Positions 35,682-44,451 of a DNA stretch of 64,000 nucleotides are shown one piece after another. The stretch is from Sporocytophaga myxococcoides (GTDB taxonomy: Bacteria > Bacteroidota > Bacteroidia > Cytophagales > Cytophagaceae). Position numbers and translations under genes: made by a program. The notes beneath the pieces are model-generated. The model saw nothing but the letters and a program-made list of their open reading frames with translations, was not told the DNA's origin and ran no database searches. Positions within the stretch are counted from its first letter, which is position 1. Each line of letters opens with the position of its first letter. The DNA is taken from contig NZ_BBLT01000003.1 in the NCBI RefSeq assembly GCF_000775915.1, forward strand, positions 186,001-250,000. The letters are read 5' to 3'.

Positions 35682-36812
35682 TTATTTATAAAAATTTGAA
35701 AGCTTTTTAACGGTATATTCTATTTCCTCAATAGTGTTGTATTTGCTGAAAGAGAATCTGATATGTCCTCTTTCCGGGTCAGCTTTAATAGCGTTTAGCA
35801 CATGAGATCCTGCATCGGTGCCGCTTGCACAAGCACTTCCTGCTGAAGCAGAAATTTTGTTTATGTCCAGATTAAAAAGTAGCATTTCATTCATATCAGA
35901 AGGAGGAAGGCTTACACTTAAGACAGTGTATAAGCTGTTCTCAGGGTCTGCACAGGCGCCATTGAAATCGACCCCTGGTATTTCAGCTTTCAAAGAGTTT
36001 ATCATATGAGCTTTTAATATGCTTATATGATCTTTGTGATAAGTCATATTTTGATAAGCCAGCTCCAATGCTTTTGCGAGACCAACTATTCCATAAATAT
36101 TTTCTGTTCCTCCCCGCATGTTACGTTCCTGAGCCCCACCATAAATTAATGGATTTATTTTACGGTCACCATTTATATAAAGAAAACCAACGCCTTTGGG
36201 GCCATGAAATTTATGTGCAGATCCAACTATAAAATCTACTTTCAGCTTTTGAAGATCGTGCGGAAAATGACCTGCAGTCTGCACAGTGTCTGAATGGTAA
36301 ATTGCCCCATATTTACGGCAAAGTTCACCTATTCTTTCAATGTCACTAAGGTTTCCGATCTCATTGTTTCCATGCATCAAAGAAACAAAGCAAAAACTGT
36401 GGTTGTGAAGAAGATGCTCAAGATCTTCATAGTTTATTTCACCCTTTTCATTGAGTTTCACATAGTGCAATTGTATTTTCCCTTCCGTTTCCAGATGCTC
36501 CAACGTATGAAGCACTGCATGATGCTCAATTGGTGAAGTGATTGCATGCTTGATATTAAAAGCTTTAATGCTGCTTGTGATAGCAGTATTGTCAGCTTCT
36601 GTTCCTCCAGATGTAAAAAATATTTCAGATGGAGATGTGTTGAGAAGAGAGGCAACTGTTTTTCTGGCTTTTTCTATAGCAGATTTTGCCTCTCTGCCAT
36701 GTGTATGTATCGAAGACGGATTGCCAAAATGCTCTTTAAAAAAGGGCATCATGGCATCCAGTACTGTCGGGTCAAGAATTGTTGTAGCGGCGTTATCTAA
36801 GTAGACATGCAT
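35682..36812 (-). CDS. Cysteine desulfurase (NifS/IscS family)
   Basis: A PLP enzyme removing sulfur from cysteine for Fe-S cluster or thio-cofactor assembly. 376 residues. Motifs are VYLDNAATTILDP, FTSGGTEADNTAI, the His in ITSPIEHHAVLHTLE, VDFIVGSAHKFHGPKG with the PLP Lys, and SAGSACASGTDAGSHVL with the active Cys on a short loop as in group I enzymes. No iscU or suf genes are adjacent. Its start lies 20 bases inside the glmM end, so the two genes overlap and are cotranscribed. Confidence 0.93.
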   Translation of the reverse strand: MHVYLDNAATTILDPTVLDAMMPFFKEHFGNPSSIHTHGREAKSAIEKARKTVASLLNTSPSEIFFTSGGTEADNTAITSSIKAFNIKHAITSPIEHHAVLHTLEHLETEGKIQLHYVKLNEKGEINYEDLEHLLHNHSFCFVSLMHGNNEIGNLSDIERIGELCRKYGAIYHSDTVQTAGHFPHDLQKLKVDFIVGSAHKFHGPKGVGFLYINGDRKINPLIYGGAQERNMRGGTENIYGIVGLAKALELAYQNMTYHKDHISILKAHMINSLKAEIPGVDFNGACADPENSLYTVLSVSLPPSDMNEMLLFNLDINKISASAGSACASGTDAGSHVLNAIKADPERGHIRFSFSKYNTIEEIEYTVKKLSNFYK

Positions 36813-38196
36813 GTCTTGAAAGTAGCTCCTTTATGTCCGTAATAATTTTATTGGCAAGGTGATCAGCAGTTGCCTGTGTCTCGGACTCAGAATAAATTCG
36901 TATAATTGGTTCTGTGTTTGATTTTCTTAAATGAACCCACTCTTTATCAAACTCGATCTTCACCCCGTCTATATTATTAATAGGTTGCTTGCTGTATTTC
37001 TTTCTTATCTCTTCAATCACACAATCTACATCAATATCAGGTGTAAGCTCGATTTTGTTTTTCGATATATGATAAGGAGGATACTGCATCCTTAACATTG
37101 AAATTGACTTGCCGAATTTGGCAAGATGCGTAAGGAACAATGCTATACCAACCAAAGCATCTCTGCCGTAATGAAGTTCAGGGTATATAATTCCTCCGTT
37201 TCCTTCACCACCTATTACTGCATTATTTTCCTTCATTGCATTCACAACATTTACTTCTCCTACAGCAGATGCAAAGTAGTTTCCTTTTGCTTTTTCAGTA
37301 ACATCTCTTAATGCTCTTGTTGATGAAAGATTTGAAACCGTGTTGCCAGACTTGTTTTTAAGCACATAGTCAGCAACTGCAACCAATGTATATTCTTCAC
37401 CAAACATGCTTCCATCTTCACACACAAAGCAAAGCCTGTCCACATCAGGATCTACAACAATTCCAAGATCAAATTTTCCTTTAGAGATTTCATTGGAAAT
37501 GTGAGTCAGGTTTTCAGGTAGAGGCTCAGGATTGTGAGGAAATTGTCCGTTAGGCTCACAATAATATTGAGTTACCTTTTTTACTCCTAAAGCTTCCAGT
37601 AACATTGGAAGGGCAATACCTCCGGTTGAATTGACACAATCAATTGCGATGGAAAAATTTCTTTGTTCGATCAGTTTTTTATTGACTAAAGGAAGTTTAA
37701 GGATTGCCTGAATGTGCTTTTTAATGTAGCTGTCATCAGTAGTATATTTTCCGATTTTTTTGATTTCGGTAAATTCTGTCGATTCATTCTCAGCAAATTC
37801 AAGGATCTGTTTACCATCTGCTTCAGAAACAAATTCTCCTCTTTCGTTCAGCATTTTCAGGGCGTTCCATTGAATAGGATTGTGGCTTGCAGTAATTATT
37901 ATTCCCCCTGCAGCTTTTTCCATTGTAACGGCCATTTCTACGGTTGGAGTAGTAGACAAGCCAAGGTCTATCACATCAAGCCCCATAGAAATAAGAGTAG
38001 AAGTAACAATTCCGGAAACCATTTGCCCTGAAGGTCTTGCGTCTCTTCCTATTACAATTGTTTTCCCTTCACCCCTGGACTTGATCCATTGCGCATATCC
38101 TGTGGTGAATTTTACAATATCAATTGGAGTAAGACCTTCTCCGCTTTTGCCTCCTATCGTACCCCTAATGCCTGAAATTGATTTGATTAGCGTCAC
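36793..38196 (-). CDS. glmM: Phosphoglucosamine mutase
   Basis: Interconverts glucosamine 6- and 1-phosphate for UDP-GlcNAc, peptidoglycan and lipid A. 467 residues. Features are SGIRGTIGGKSGEGLTP at the N-terminus, the phosphoserine loop IITASHNPIQWNALKM, the metal loop VVDPDVDRLCFV, a substrate loop GGEGNGGIIYPE and the phosphate-binding RKSNTEPIIRIYSES. The loops fit the Bacteroidota GlmM type; a phosphomannomutase or phosphoglucomutase activity is not excluded. It is the first gene of the pair with the cysteine desulfurase. Confidence 0.9.
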   Translation of the reverse strand: MTLIKSISGIRGTIGGKSGEGLTPIDIVKFTTGYAQWIKSRGEGKTIVIGRDARPSGQMVSGIVTSTLISMGLDVIDLGLSTTPTVEMAVTMEKAAGGIIITASHNPIQWNALKMLNERGEFVSEADGKQILEFAENESTEFTEIKKIGKYTTDDSYIKKHIQAILKLPLVNKKLIEQRNFSIAIDCVNSTGGIALPMLLEALGVKKVTQYYCEPNGQFPHNPEPLPENLTHISNEISKGKFDLGIVVDPDVDRLCFVCEDGSMFGEEYTLVAVADYVLKNKSGNTVSNLSSTRALRDVTEKAKGNYFASAVGEVNVVNAMKENNAVIGGEGNGGIIYPELHYGRDALVGIALFLTHLAKFGKSISMLRMQYPPYHISKNKIELTPDIDVDCVIEEIRKKYSKQPINNIDGVKIEFDKEWVHLRKSNTEPIIRIYSESETQATADHLANKIITDIKELLSRHACLLR

Positions 38197-38379
38197 TTTT
38201 TATTGATTTAATATTCTGTTTAAAAGGTATTCCTGCCGTAAAAGTAAAAGGTTTTCCGGTATTTTTTGTTTATTTAAATAACGTGCCAAAAATAAATTTT
38301 ATGTCAAAATTTCTGGTTTTTCAGGGTGAAATTTTTAACTGCAAACCTTATAATTGTATAGAACTTGAAAGAGCAAAAA

Positions 38380-39195
38380 ATGATTTACAATGATTTAAAT
38401 AAAAGTGAAAGGCGAAAAGAAATGCTTTCTGCTTTTGACAAACTCCTTACTATCATGGACGAACTGAGAGAAAAGTGCCCCTGGGATAAGAAGCAAACGA
38501 CAGAGTCTCTCAGATACCTTACCATTGAAGAAACATTTGAGCTTTCTGACGCAATTGTTGAAAAAAATAATGATGAAATAAAAAAAGAACTCGGAGACAT
38601 TCTTTTACATATTGTCTTTTATGCCAGAATAGGTTCTGAAGAAAACAACTTTGACATAGCTGATGTAATCAATTCTTTATGTGAAAAGCTGATAAGAAGA
38701 CATCCTCATATTTATGGAGATGTTAATGCTGAAAATGAGGAGGAAGTGAAGAAAAACTGGGAGCAGATCAAAATTAAAGAATCGAATGGGGAAAAAACAG
38801 TTCTGTCTGGGGTTCCAAAATCACTGCCAGCATTGGTAAAGGCAATGAGGATACAGGAAAAAGCCAGGGGTGCAGGTTTTGACTGGGAAAAGAAGGAACA
38901 GGTTTGGGAAAAGGTTGAAGAAGAAATGAACGAATTCAAAGCGGAGTTTAATGTTAATGAAGAAAAAATTGAGAAGGAAAGAGCTGAAAATGAGTTTGGA
39001 GACTTATTATTTTCTCTGATTAATTATGCCCGGTTTTTAGATATAAACGCTGAGGATGCTTTGGAAAAAACCAATAAAAAGTTCATAAAAAGATTCAATT
39101 ATCTGGAAGCCGAAAGCAAAAAAGACGGAAAGGAATTAGGGAAAATGTCTCTTGCTGAAATGGATAAGTATTGGGAAGCTGCTAAGAGACTTTAG
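38380..39195 (+). CDS. mazG: Nucleoside triphosphate pyrophosphohydrolase
   Basis: Hydrolyses (d)NTPs to NMP and PPi, cleaning the nucleotide pool. About 271 residues from ATG 38380 (a TTG at 38365 would add five). Two tandem MazG repeats: the first has LREKCPWDKKQTTESL, the metal site EETFELSDAI and KKELGDILLHIVFYARI; the second has EKVEEEMNEFKAE and NEFGDLLFSLINYARFL. The EExxE...ExxD pattern is intact in both halves. Its 3' end overlaps the convergent EamA gene by 14 bases. Confidence 0.95.
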   Translation: MIYNDLNKSERRKEMLSAFDKLLTIMDELREKCPWDKKQTTESLRYLTIEETFELSDAIVEKNNDEIKKELGDILLHIVFYARIGSEENNFDIADVINSLCEKLIRRHPHIYGDVNAENEEEVKKNWEQIKIKESNGEKTVLSGVPKSLPALVKAMRIQEKARGAGFDWEKKEQVWEKVEEEMNEFKAEFNVNEEKIEKERAENEFGDLLFSLINYARFLDINAEDALEKTNKKFIKRFNYLEAESKKDGKELGKMSLAEMDKYWEAAKRL

Positions 39196-40030
39196 GTTTT
39201 TTCCCCATCAATAAGCTTTTGTAAATATCAGGGCTTCCGGCAATTATTAAAAAAGCCATGCCTATTACAGACTGTAAGTTGAAAGTCTCTTCAAAGGCAA
39301 GATAACCCCAAAGGATAGACATGGCTACTCCAAGAAAGTAAAACGGAATAAGATTGGCGGCCTTTTCCTGTTGATATGCTTTTGTTAGAAACAATTGGGC
39401 AAAATGCGCTAATAAGCCAATTGCACTCAATAGGAAAATTTCGAGAATCGTTGGATTTTTCCAAAAGTGAATAGCAAAAGGAGTTACCAGAGGCAGCGAA
39501 ACCAGAGGAAGATATGTCATTACTTTTACCGGAGGATCATCCTGGTTTATGACTTTAATTGTAAAATGTGCACCTGCAGTCATAATTGCGGAAAATACCG
39601 CAATTCCAATGTCTAATGATGTTAATCTCAGGTCAAAACCTTTGATTAATAATATACCTGAAAATGCCAGTATCAAAAAGAACCATTGAAGATTGCTTAT
39701 TTTCTCTTTTAAAACCATGGCTGCCATTACCCCAATAAATAATGGAGCCAACTGACTTATAGTAAAGGCAGTTGCCAAGGGGATGTTTTGAAGTGTATAA
39801 TAAAAGCTGAAAATGGAAGCAGTTCCGAGCAAACCTCTGAACCAAAGCATGCTTTGCCTGTTACCTTTCAGACTTAAACCGGATTTATGAAGAAGGTACA
39901 AACAAATTCCCAGACTTATCAGAGCCCTGAAAAACGCAATTTGGAATACACTGAATCCGCTTAAGAATTTTACAGAAACATGCATAAATGAAAATAAAAC
40001 GGTAGAAATAAGCATGTTTCGTTTTCCCAT
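39182..40030 (-). CDS. EamA/DMT-family permease
   Basis: A 282-residue inner-membrane transporter with ten predicted helices in two five-helix repeats, typical of drug/metabolite transporters. Visible segments are VFQIAFFRALISLGICLYLL, LATAFTISQLAPLFIGVMAAMVL with the first EamA repeat end (LKEKISNLQWFFLILAFSGILLI), and VAMSILWGYLAFEETFNLQSVIGMAFL for the second. The substrate cannot be inferred. Divergent from the T9SS cargo gene at 40079 with 48 bases between starts. Confidence 0.92.
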   Translation of the reverse strand: MGKRNMLISTVLFSFMHVSVKFLSGFSVFQIAFFRALISLGICLYLLHKSGLSLKGNRQSMLWFRGLLGTASIFSFYYTLQNIPLATAFTISQLAPLFIGVMAAMVLKEKISNLQWFFLILAFSGILLIKGFDLRLTSLDIGIAVFSAIMTAGAHFTIKVINQDDPPVKVMTYLPLVSLPLVTPFAIHFWKNPTILEIFLLSAIGLLAHFAQLFLTKAYQQEKAANLIPFYFLGVAMSILWGYLAFEETFNLQSVIGMAFLIIAGSPDIYKSLLMGKKPKVS

Positions 40031-40078
40031 AGATGACTTTTTTTACTTTAACAAAGTTAAATTATAACCTTAAACTAT

Positions 40079-41122
40079 ATGAAAAAAATTTTATCAGCTT
40101 GTTTAGTTTTATTATCAGTGCAAATGACAAATGCACAAACCATAACTCTGACTTCGGCAAATAATTATGAAATAGGAGACAAGTTTACCAGCCGAGAATA
40201 TGAAACGGCAGGTCTTACTAAGGAAGATTTAGAAGACCCGGCGACATCAAGGGATTTTTCCGGAAGGACGCTTAAAAGTACTTATCAGAATGAAGTAGTT
40301 GCAGTTCCTGCCGGAGATGCCACAACCTACCCAAATGCAAACTTAGCCCTTCAATCAGTAAAGAGTGCAAAGACTGAATATCAGTATTATCAGGCTACTG
40401 CAAATGAATTGATCAACTGGGGATATAAAAACACAGATATTGGAAATGCTGTAAATACGGATGGTTATAAATATCTTTCCTATCCGTTCTCTTTAAACAG
40501 TACTTTTACGGACAATTTTAGCGGAACTGCATCGATTTCGATTCCTGGTTTTTCCGCAACTACGACAAGAACTGCTGCTGTTACTTCCACTGCTGATGAA
40601 GAGGCATCTCTGGTCCTGAATAACGGAGTAACCTATGAAAAGACTCTAAGGATAAAAAATGTGGCAACTATAACGGATGTAGTTTCTTTCCCTCCAGTGA
40701 CTATAAAAACGACCATTACCTCATTTTCCTGGTACACACAAACTGCAAAGTTTCCATTATTGACTATAATCTTTTCAAATACAACTACTCCTTTGGGTGA
40801 TCTGCCGGACACTTTATTTATTCAAAATGCAGTCGAACCCGCTACAGGTATTACACCTCTTGAATTGTCAAAGGAAATTAATCTTTTCCCAAATCCTTCA
40901 AATAGTCAGATTTGTCTGACCTATGGTCTGAAAGAAGCAGCTCATTTAAAAGTGAATGTAAATTCTATAGAAGGTAAATTTATTAAAACACTTTATGAAG
41001 GAAGACAAGCAGCCGGAGATCAGCAGATTTTTGGTGATGTTTCAGGTCTGCAGAAAGGAATGTACTATGTTGAAATACTTGCTGGTGAGAGAAGACAGGT
41101 TTCGAAGCTTGTGGTGGAGTAA
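40079..41122 (+). CDS. T9SS-exported protein of unknown function
   Basis: 347 residues. Signal peptide MKKILSACLVLLSVQMTNAQ. The body (~22-265) is Thr/Ser-rich and beta-strand-like with no recognised catalytic motif. The C-terminal ~75 residues are a type A sorting domain (EINLFPNPSNSQICLTYGL...GMYYVEILAGERRQVSKLVVE). Probably cell-surface or released. No close neighbour in an operon. The stop codon is followed directly by a heptad tract forming a long hairpin. Confidence 0.88.
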   Translation: MKKILSACLVLLSVQMTNAQTITLTSANNYEIGDKFTSREYETAGLTKEDLEDPATSRDFSGRTLKSTYQNEVVAVPAGDATTYPNANLALQSVKSAKTEYQYYQATANELINWGYKNTDIGNAVNTDGYKYLSYPFSLNSTFTDNFSGTASISIPGFSATTTRTAAVTSTADEEASLVLNNGVTYEKTLRIKNVATITDVVSFPPVTIKTTITSFSWYTQTAKFPLLTIIFSNTTTPLGDLPDTLFIQNAVEPATGITPLELSKEINLFPNPSNSQICLTYGLKEAAHLKVNVNSIEGKFIKTLYEGRQAAGDQQIFGDVSGLQKGMYYVEILAGERRQVSKLVVE

Positions 41123-41195
41123 GAAGTGAAAAGTAAAAAGTTGAAAGTTTAAAGTTTTACTTTCAACTTTTTACTTTCAACTTATAACTTTATTC
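41123..41195. repeat. Heptad tract folded into a 19-bp hairpin
   Basis: Directly after the TAA, 7-nt units (GAAAAGT AAAAAGT TGAAAGT TTAAAGT) are met by their complement; 41130-41148 pairs perfectly with 41159-41177 over a 10-base loop. The right arm continues into a minus-strand heptad tract (to ~41195) that abuts an ORF remnant. It probably acts as the terminator of the T9SS cargo gene. Confidence 0.75.
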
Positions 41196-41338
41196 TTACT
41201 CTGGACACGCTTAGTTGTATATACTTTCCGCTTTCCAATGCGGAGTAAGGTACCAATTGTTTTTTCATAGATTTGACGGTATTTCAAACGCTGCTGCTCC
41301 TTTGAATCAATGATGTAAGCGTGGACAAGGGTATGAAA
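41177..41338 (-). pseudogene. ORF remnant without start codon
   Basis: On the minus strand a frame is open between TAG and TGA for 53 codons. It has no ATG and a coding-like basic composition (IIDSKEQQRLKYRQIYEKTI, GTLLRIGKRKVYTTKRVQSK). No family is recognised. It may be the C-terminal fragment of a degraded gene; chance is possible at this length. Confidence 0.3.
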
Positions 41339-41341
41339 TTT

Positions 41342-41878
41342 CTAAATCATCCCTTTTAGTTTCATAATCCCTACAAATGCAGCTAATATACCAGATAATA
41401 CACCTATTACAAGTGATAGTTTTACTATTAAAGGATTTAATTGGGAATAACTAATAAAACGAAATCTAGAGGTGAATAATAATTTAACCTCTTCATAATC
41501 CTTGTATGCATTTTTATGTAAAATTAAGTTCTCCCTCCCTTTTATTATCAAAATAATTTCTTCCCGAAATCCATCCATCCTATCATCTCTTTGATGGATT
41601 TCGTACCCTTCAATTTCATTCATTTTTATTTTCCTTATTGAAAAATACCCTATAAATTTAAAATAATCCGGATACTCATAAATTGTCATGTAAGTACTTT
41701 CAATTGTCCAAAAGAAAAACAAACTTACTCCTATGGAAAAAATTAGTAATGAAATTATACTCCAATCTATTGTTAAATAAGGACTATATATCAAAGCAAT
41801 TGGGAGTATAATAAATCCTATTGCAAACGTCAATTTTTCTGTTGGAAACTCAGGTTTAATTTTCTTTAATCCTTGCAT
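41342..41878 (-). CDS. Hypothetical membrane protein with PH-like domain
   Basis: 178 residues. Two N-terminal helices (~17-33 FAIGFIILPIALIYS and ~38-58 WSIISLLIFSIGVSLFFFW), a soluble middle (~60-140) with strands MTIYEYPDYFKFIGYFSIRK and EEIILIIKGRENLILHKNAY resembling bacterial PH-like domains, and a C-terminal helix (~152-170). The gene looks richer in A+T than the metabolic genes around it and sits between two repeat clusters, so recent acquisition is possible. Function unknown. Confidence 0.65.
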   Translation of the reverse strand: MQGLKKIKPEFPTEKLTFAIGFIILPIALIYSPYLTIDWSIISLLIFSIGVSLFFFWTIESTYMTIYEYPDYFKFIGYFSIRKIKMNEIEGYEIHQRDDRMDGFREEIILIIKGRENLILHKNAYKDYEEVKLLFTSRFRFISYSQLNPLIVKLSLVIGVLSGILAAFVGIMKLKGMI

Positions 41879-41921
41879 GATTTACAGTTGATATCCAGTT
41901 TACTTTTTTAAAATTTCTCCC

Positions 41922-42172
41922 TCCCAGGCCAGTGTCTTACCGGACTGAAGCTATGATAAAGATTTGCCACAATTCTAATAGATACGCTTGTTTGTAAAAT
42001 ACTTTTAACTTTCAACTTTTAACTTTATTCGTACTCCACATAATTCCATCCCAGGCCAGTGTCTCACCGGACTGAAGATATGATATAGATCTGCCACAAT
42101 TCTAACGGATACTCTTGGATGTAAAATACTTTCTGCTTTTTACTTTCAACTTATAACTCTATTCATACTCCA
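41922..42172 (-). repeat. Tandem ~130-bp repeat covering the rluD 3' end
   Basis: Two copies (about 41922-42045 and 42049-42178) share a block with TTAGAATTGTGGCARATCT, CTTCAGTCCGGTRAGACACT and GGCCTGGGA, then a heptad tract. Block starts are 127 bases apart, and the ACTCCACATAA landmark (minus: end of rluD) is 134 apart; the 7-base difference equals one extra heptad. In the outer copy the frame reads WNYVEYE-stop, against WESYVEYE-stop for rluD itself. Confidence 0.8.
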
Positions 42173-43202
42173 CATAACTCTCCCACTTAGCAATTGCATC
42201 TTGAAAATCCTGAGGTAGTTCAGAATCAAATTGCATAAACTCTTTGGTGGTAGGGTGAATAAATCCAAGTGTTTTTGCATGAAGAGCCTGTCGTGGAATG
42301 ATGTTAAAGCAGTTTTCTACAAACTGTTTATATTTTGAAAAGCTTGTTCCTCTAAGGATTTTATCTCCTCCATAAGTTACATCATTAAAAATAGGGTGTC
42401 CTAGGTGTTTCATATGAACCCTTATCTGATGAGTCCTTCCGGTTTCAAGATTACATTGAATTAAGGAAACATACCTTATGTTTTTCAAAACCTTATAATG
42501 CGTAATGGCATGTTTGCCTGTTTCACTTCCCTCTGGATAAACAGCCATAACCTTACGGTCTTTTAGGCTGCGGCCCATGTTGCTTTTGATGGTACCGATA
42601 TTTTCTTTAGGCTCACCCCAAACCATAGCAATATAGGTTCTCTCTATGGTATGATCAAAGAACTGTTTAGCCAGGTATGACATGGCAAATTCAGTCTTTG
42701 CAATCACAAGGAGACCGCTGGTATCCTTATCAATTCTGTGGACTAACCCTGGCCTGATCTCTCCATTTCTTGAGATAGGCAGATTTTGAAAGTGATATGC
42801 CAATGCATTTACAAGAGTACCGGTCCAGTTGTTATAAGCCGGGTGCACCACCATTCCCGGAGGCTTGTTGACTATTAATAACTGATCATCTTCAAAAACA
42901 ATATTCAGCGGAATGTTTTCAGGAATTACAACATCTTCTCTGGGAGGGTGAGGAAGAGATACCGTAACAACATCCAGAGGTTTTATTTTGTAGCTGCATT
43001 TTGTAGCCTTGTCATTGACTTTAATGGCTTCAGACTCTATGCCGTTCTGGATTTTATTTCTGGTAACATTGGGCAGACGATCCATCAGAAATTTATCAAT
43101 TCTGATCGGAGCCTGTTTTTTATCTATTTCAATCCTAAAATGCTCATACAGATCAGCATCTTCTGAAAGTTCGTCGTTGTCATTTTCTATTTCCTCAGTC
43201 AT
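42159..43202 (-). CDS. rluD: RluA-family 23S rRNA pseudouridine synthase
   Basis: 347 residues. An N-terminal S4-like RNA-binding domain (~25-80: IRIDKFLMDRLPNVTRNKIQNGIE...VSLPHPPRED) is followed by the catalytic domain with LLIVNKPPGMVVHP, the active-site motif RPGLVHRIDKDTSGLLVIAKT (catalytic Asp in RIDKDTSG) and ETGRTHQIRVHMKHLGHPI. Length and the S4 domain favour the RluD/RluC type that modifies helix 69 or other 23S sites; the exact target is inferred. The last eight codons and the stop lie inside a tandem repeat that continues downstream. Confidence 0.92.
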   Translation of the reverse strand: MTEEIENDNDELSEDADLYEHFRIEIDKKQAPIRIDKFLMDRLPNVTRNKIQNGIESEAIKVNDKATKCSYKIKPLDVVTVSLPHPPREDVVIPENIPLNIVFEDDQLLIVNKPPGMVVHPAYNNWTGTLVNALAYHFQNLPISRNGEIRPGLVHRIDKDTSGLLVIAKTEFAMSYLAKQFFDHTIERTYIAMVWGEPKENIGTIKSNMGRSLKDRKVMAVYPEGSETGKHAITHYKVLKNIRYVSLIQCNLETGRTHQIRVHMKHLGHPIFNDVTYGGDKILRGTSFSKYKQFVENCFNIIPRQALHAKTLGFIHPTTKEFMQFDSELPQDFQDAIAKWESYVEYE

Positions 43203-43268
43203 AAAACCTCGCCACTTTTTTTATTCTTAAAATTGCCGCAATTTAGCATAAACCAGTTTAAAATTTAG

Positions 43269-44171
43269 GTGCCTGTGTTTCTCAAACCGTTTCTTCAGGA
43301 AATAAATCATCCACTTTGCCTGGAAAAAAAAGTCAGATTTTCTCTCTGGAGGGAAGATTTAAATCATCCTTTAATATCTGGTAACAAATACTGGAAGCTT
43401 AAATACAACCTTGAAAAGGCAAAAGAACTGGGAAAATCATCTTTGCTTACTTTCGGAGGAGCTCATTCCAATCATATTTATGCATTTGCGGCTGCGGGCA
43501 AAGAATTTGGTTTTGAAACAATCGGAGTAATCAGAGGAGATGAGTGCAGGGAATTAAGTCCTACCTTAAGATTCGCAACCGATTGCGGAATGAGAATTTA
43601 TCAGGTTTCCAGAGAACAATACAGAAATAAAACGGATGCATCATTTTTAGCAGAATTATCTGAAAAATTTGGTGGTACTTTCATTATTCCTGAGGGTGGA
43701 AGCAATGAATTAGCAGTAAAGGGATGTTACGAAATGATTCAGAATCTAAATGTTTCACCAGATTTTTTATGCAGTCCTGTAGGAACTGGAGGCACACTGG
43801 CAGGAATTATAAGAGGAAAAGAAGGTCAGTCAAAAATTCTCGGGTTTTCAGCGCTTAAAGGAGGAAGTTTTTTGAGAAATGATATTGAAGACCTTCTAGG
43901 GGGGGAAGTTTTTACAAACTGGGAGATTATCGATCAATTTCATTTTGGCGGTTATGCCAAATTTACTCCTGAACTAGTATCTTTTATAAATGAATTCAAA
44001 AAGCAATTTTCTATTCCCCTGGAACCGATTTATACTGGAAAAATGATCTGGGGAATCCTTGATATGTTAAGGAAAGATTTTTTTCCTGAAAATTCTGAAA
44101 TTATAGCCATCCATACGGGTGGACTTCAGGGGCTTAAAGGATTTGAAGAAAAGGGGGTTACTTTTTCATAA
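43269..44171 (+). CDS. PLP-dependent ACC deaminase / D-cysteine desulfhydrase-like enzyme
   Basis: A 300-residue fold-type II PLP enzyme starting at GTG 43269. Motifs are LWREDLNHPLISGNKYWKLK with the PLP-binding Lys, LTFGGAHSNHIYAFAAAG, and the phosphate-binding CSPVGTGGTLAGIIRGK. The family contains 1-aminocyclopropane-1-carboxylate deaminase, D-cysteine desulfhydrase and uncharacterised members; deaminase activity needs specific residues that cannot be judged here, so desulfhydrase-like is preferred. It is shorter than classical ACC deaminases (~338), as is common in Bacteroidota. Divergent from rluD. Confidence 0.88.
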   Translation: MPVFLKPFLQEINHPLCLEKKVRFSLWREDLNHPLISGNKYWKLKYNLEKAKELGKSSLLTFGGAHSNHIYAFAAAGKEFGFETIGVIRGDECRELSPTLRFATDCGMRIYQVSREQYRNKTDASFLAELSEKFGGTFIIPEGGSNELAVKGCYEMIQNLNVSPDFLCSPVGTGGTLAGIIRGKEGQSKILGFSALKGGSFLRNDIEDLLGGEVFTNWEIIDQFHFGGYAKFTPELVSFINEFKKQFSIPLEPIYTGKMIWGILDMLRKDFFPENSEIIAIHTGGLQGLKGFEEKGVTFS

Positions 44172-44290
44172 TAAGAGTAATTCTATATTGAAAGAAAGTA
44201 TAGTATCCGGAAATGTATCTGAGTTTAGAGCTGAAGTTGAAAATTGGTAAATTAAATTCAGATTTAATTTCAAGTCATTAGAAATTCCTC

Positions 44291-44388
44291 TTAATCATTA
44301 TAATCAATTACTTGCTTGTGACTTTGGATGAATTGATTAAGACAGAACACTTTTTTAATGCTTAATCCCGGTTTAATTTTTATAATTG
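44291..44388 (+). repeat. Shared ~95-bp upstream element, copy A
   Basis: It resembles 54809-54898: both open with TTAATCAYTATAATCAAT and close with TAATGCTTAATCCC(C)GG followed by a T-rich -7-like box. Copy A contains the inverted repeat TAATCAATT / AATTGATTA (44301-44309, 44331-44339). It lies upstream of the M20 dipeptidase gene. Confidence 0.6.
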
Positions 44389-44451
44389 CAGTATAAAACA
44401 ATCCTTGGGTAAAACTCTTTTTGAGCAAAGGCATTGAGCCTGTGTTATTTT

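Noticed and set aside
36538-36804. Plus-strand ORFs inside the cysteine desulfurase gene
   Set aside because: Shadow frames; the minus strand carries intact PLP-enzyme motifs throughout.
41922-42178. Tandem repeat considered as a CRISPR array
   Set aside because: Only two units of ~130 bp, no short direct repeats with unique spacers, and no cas genes in the window.
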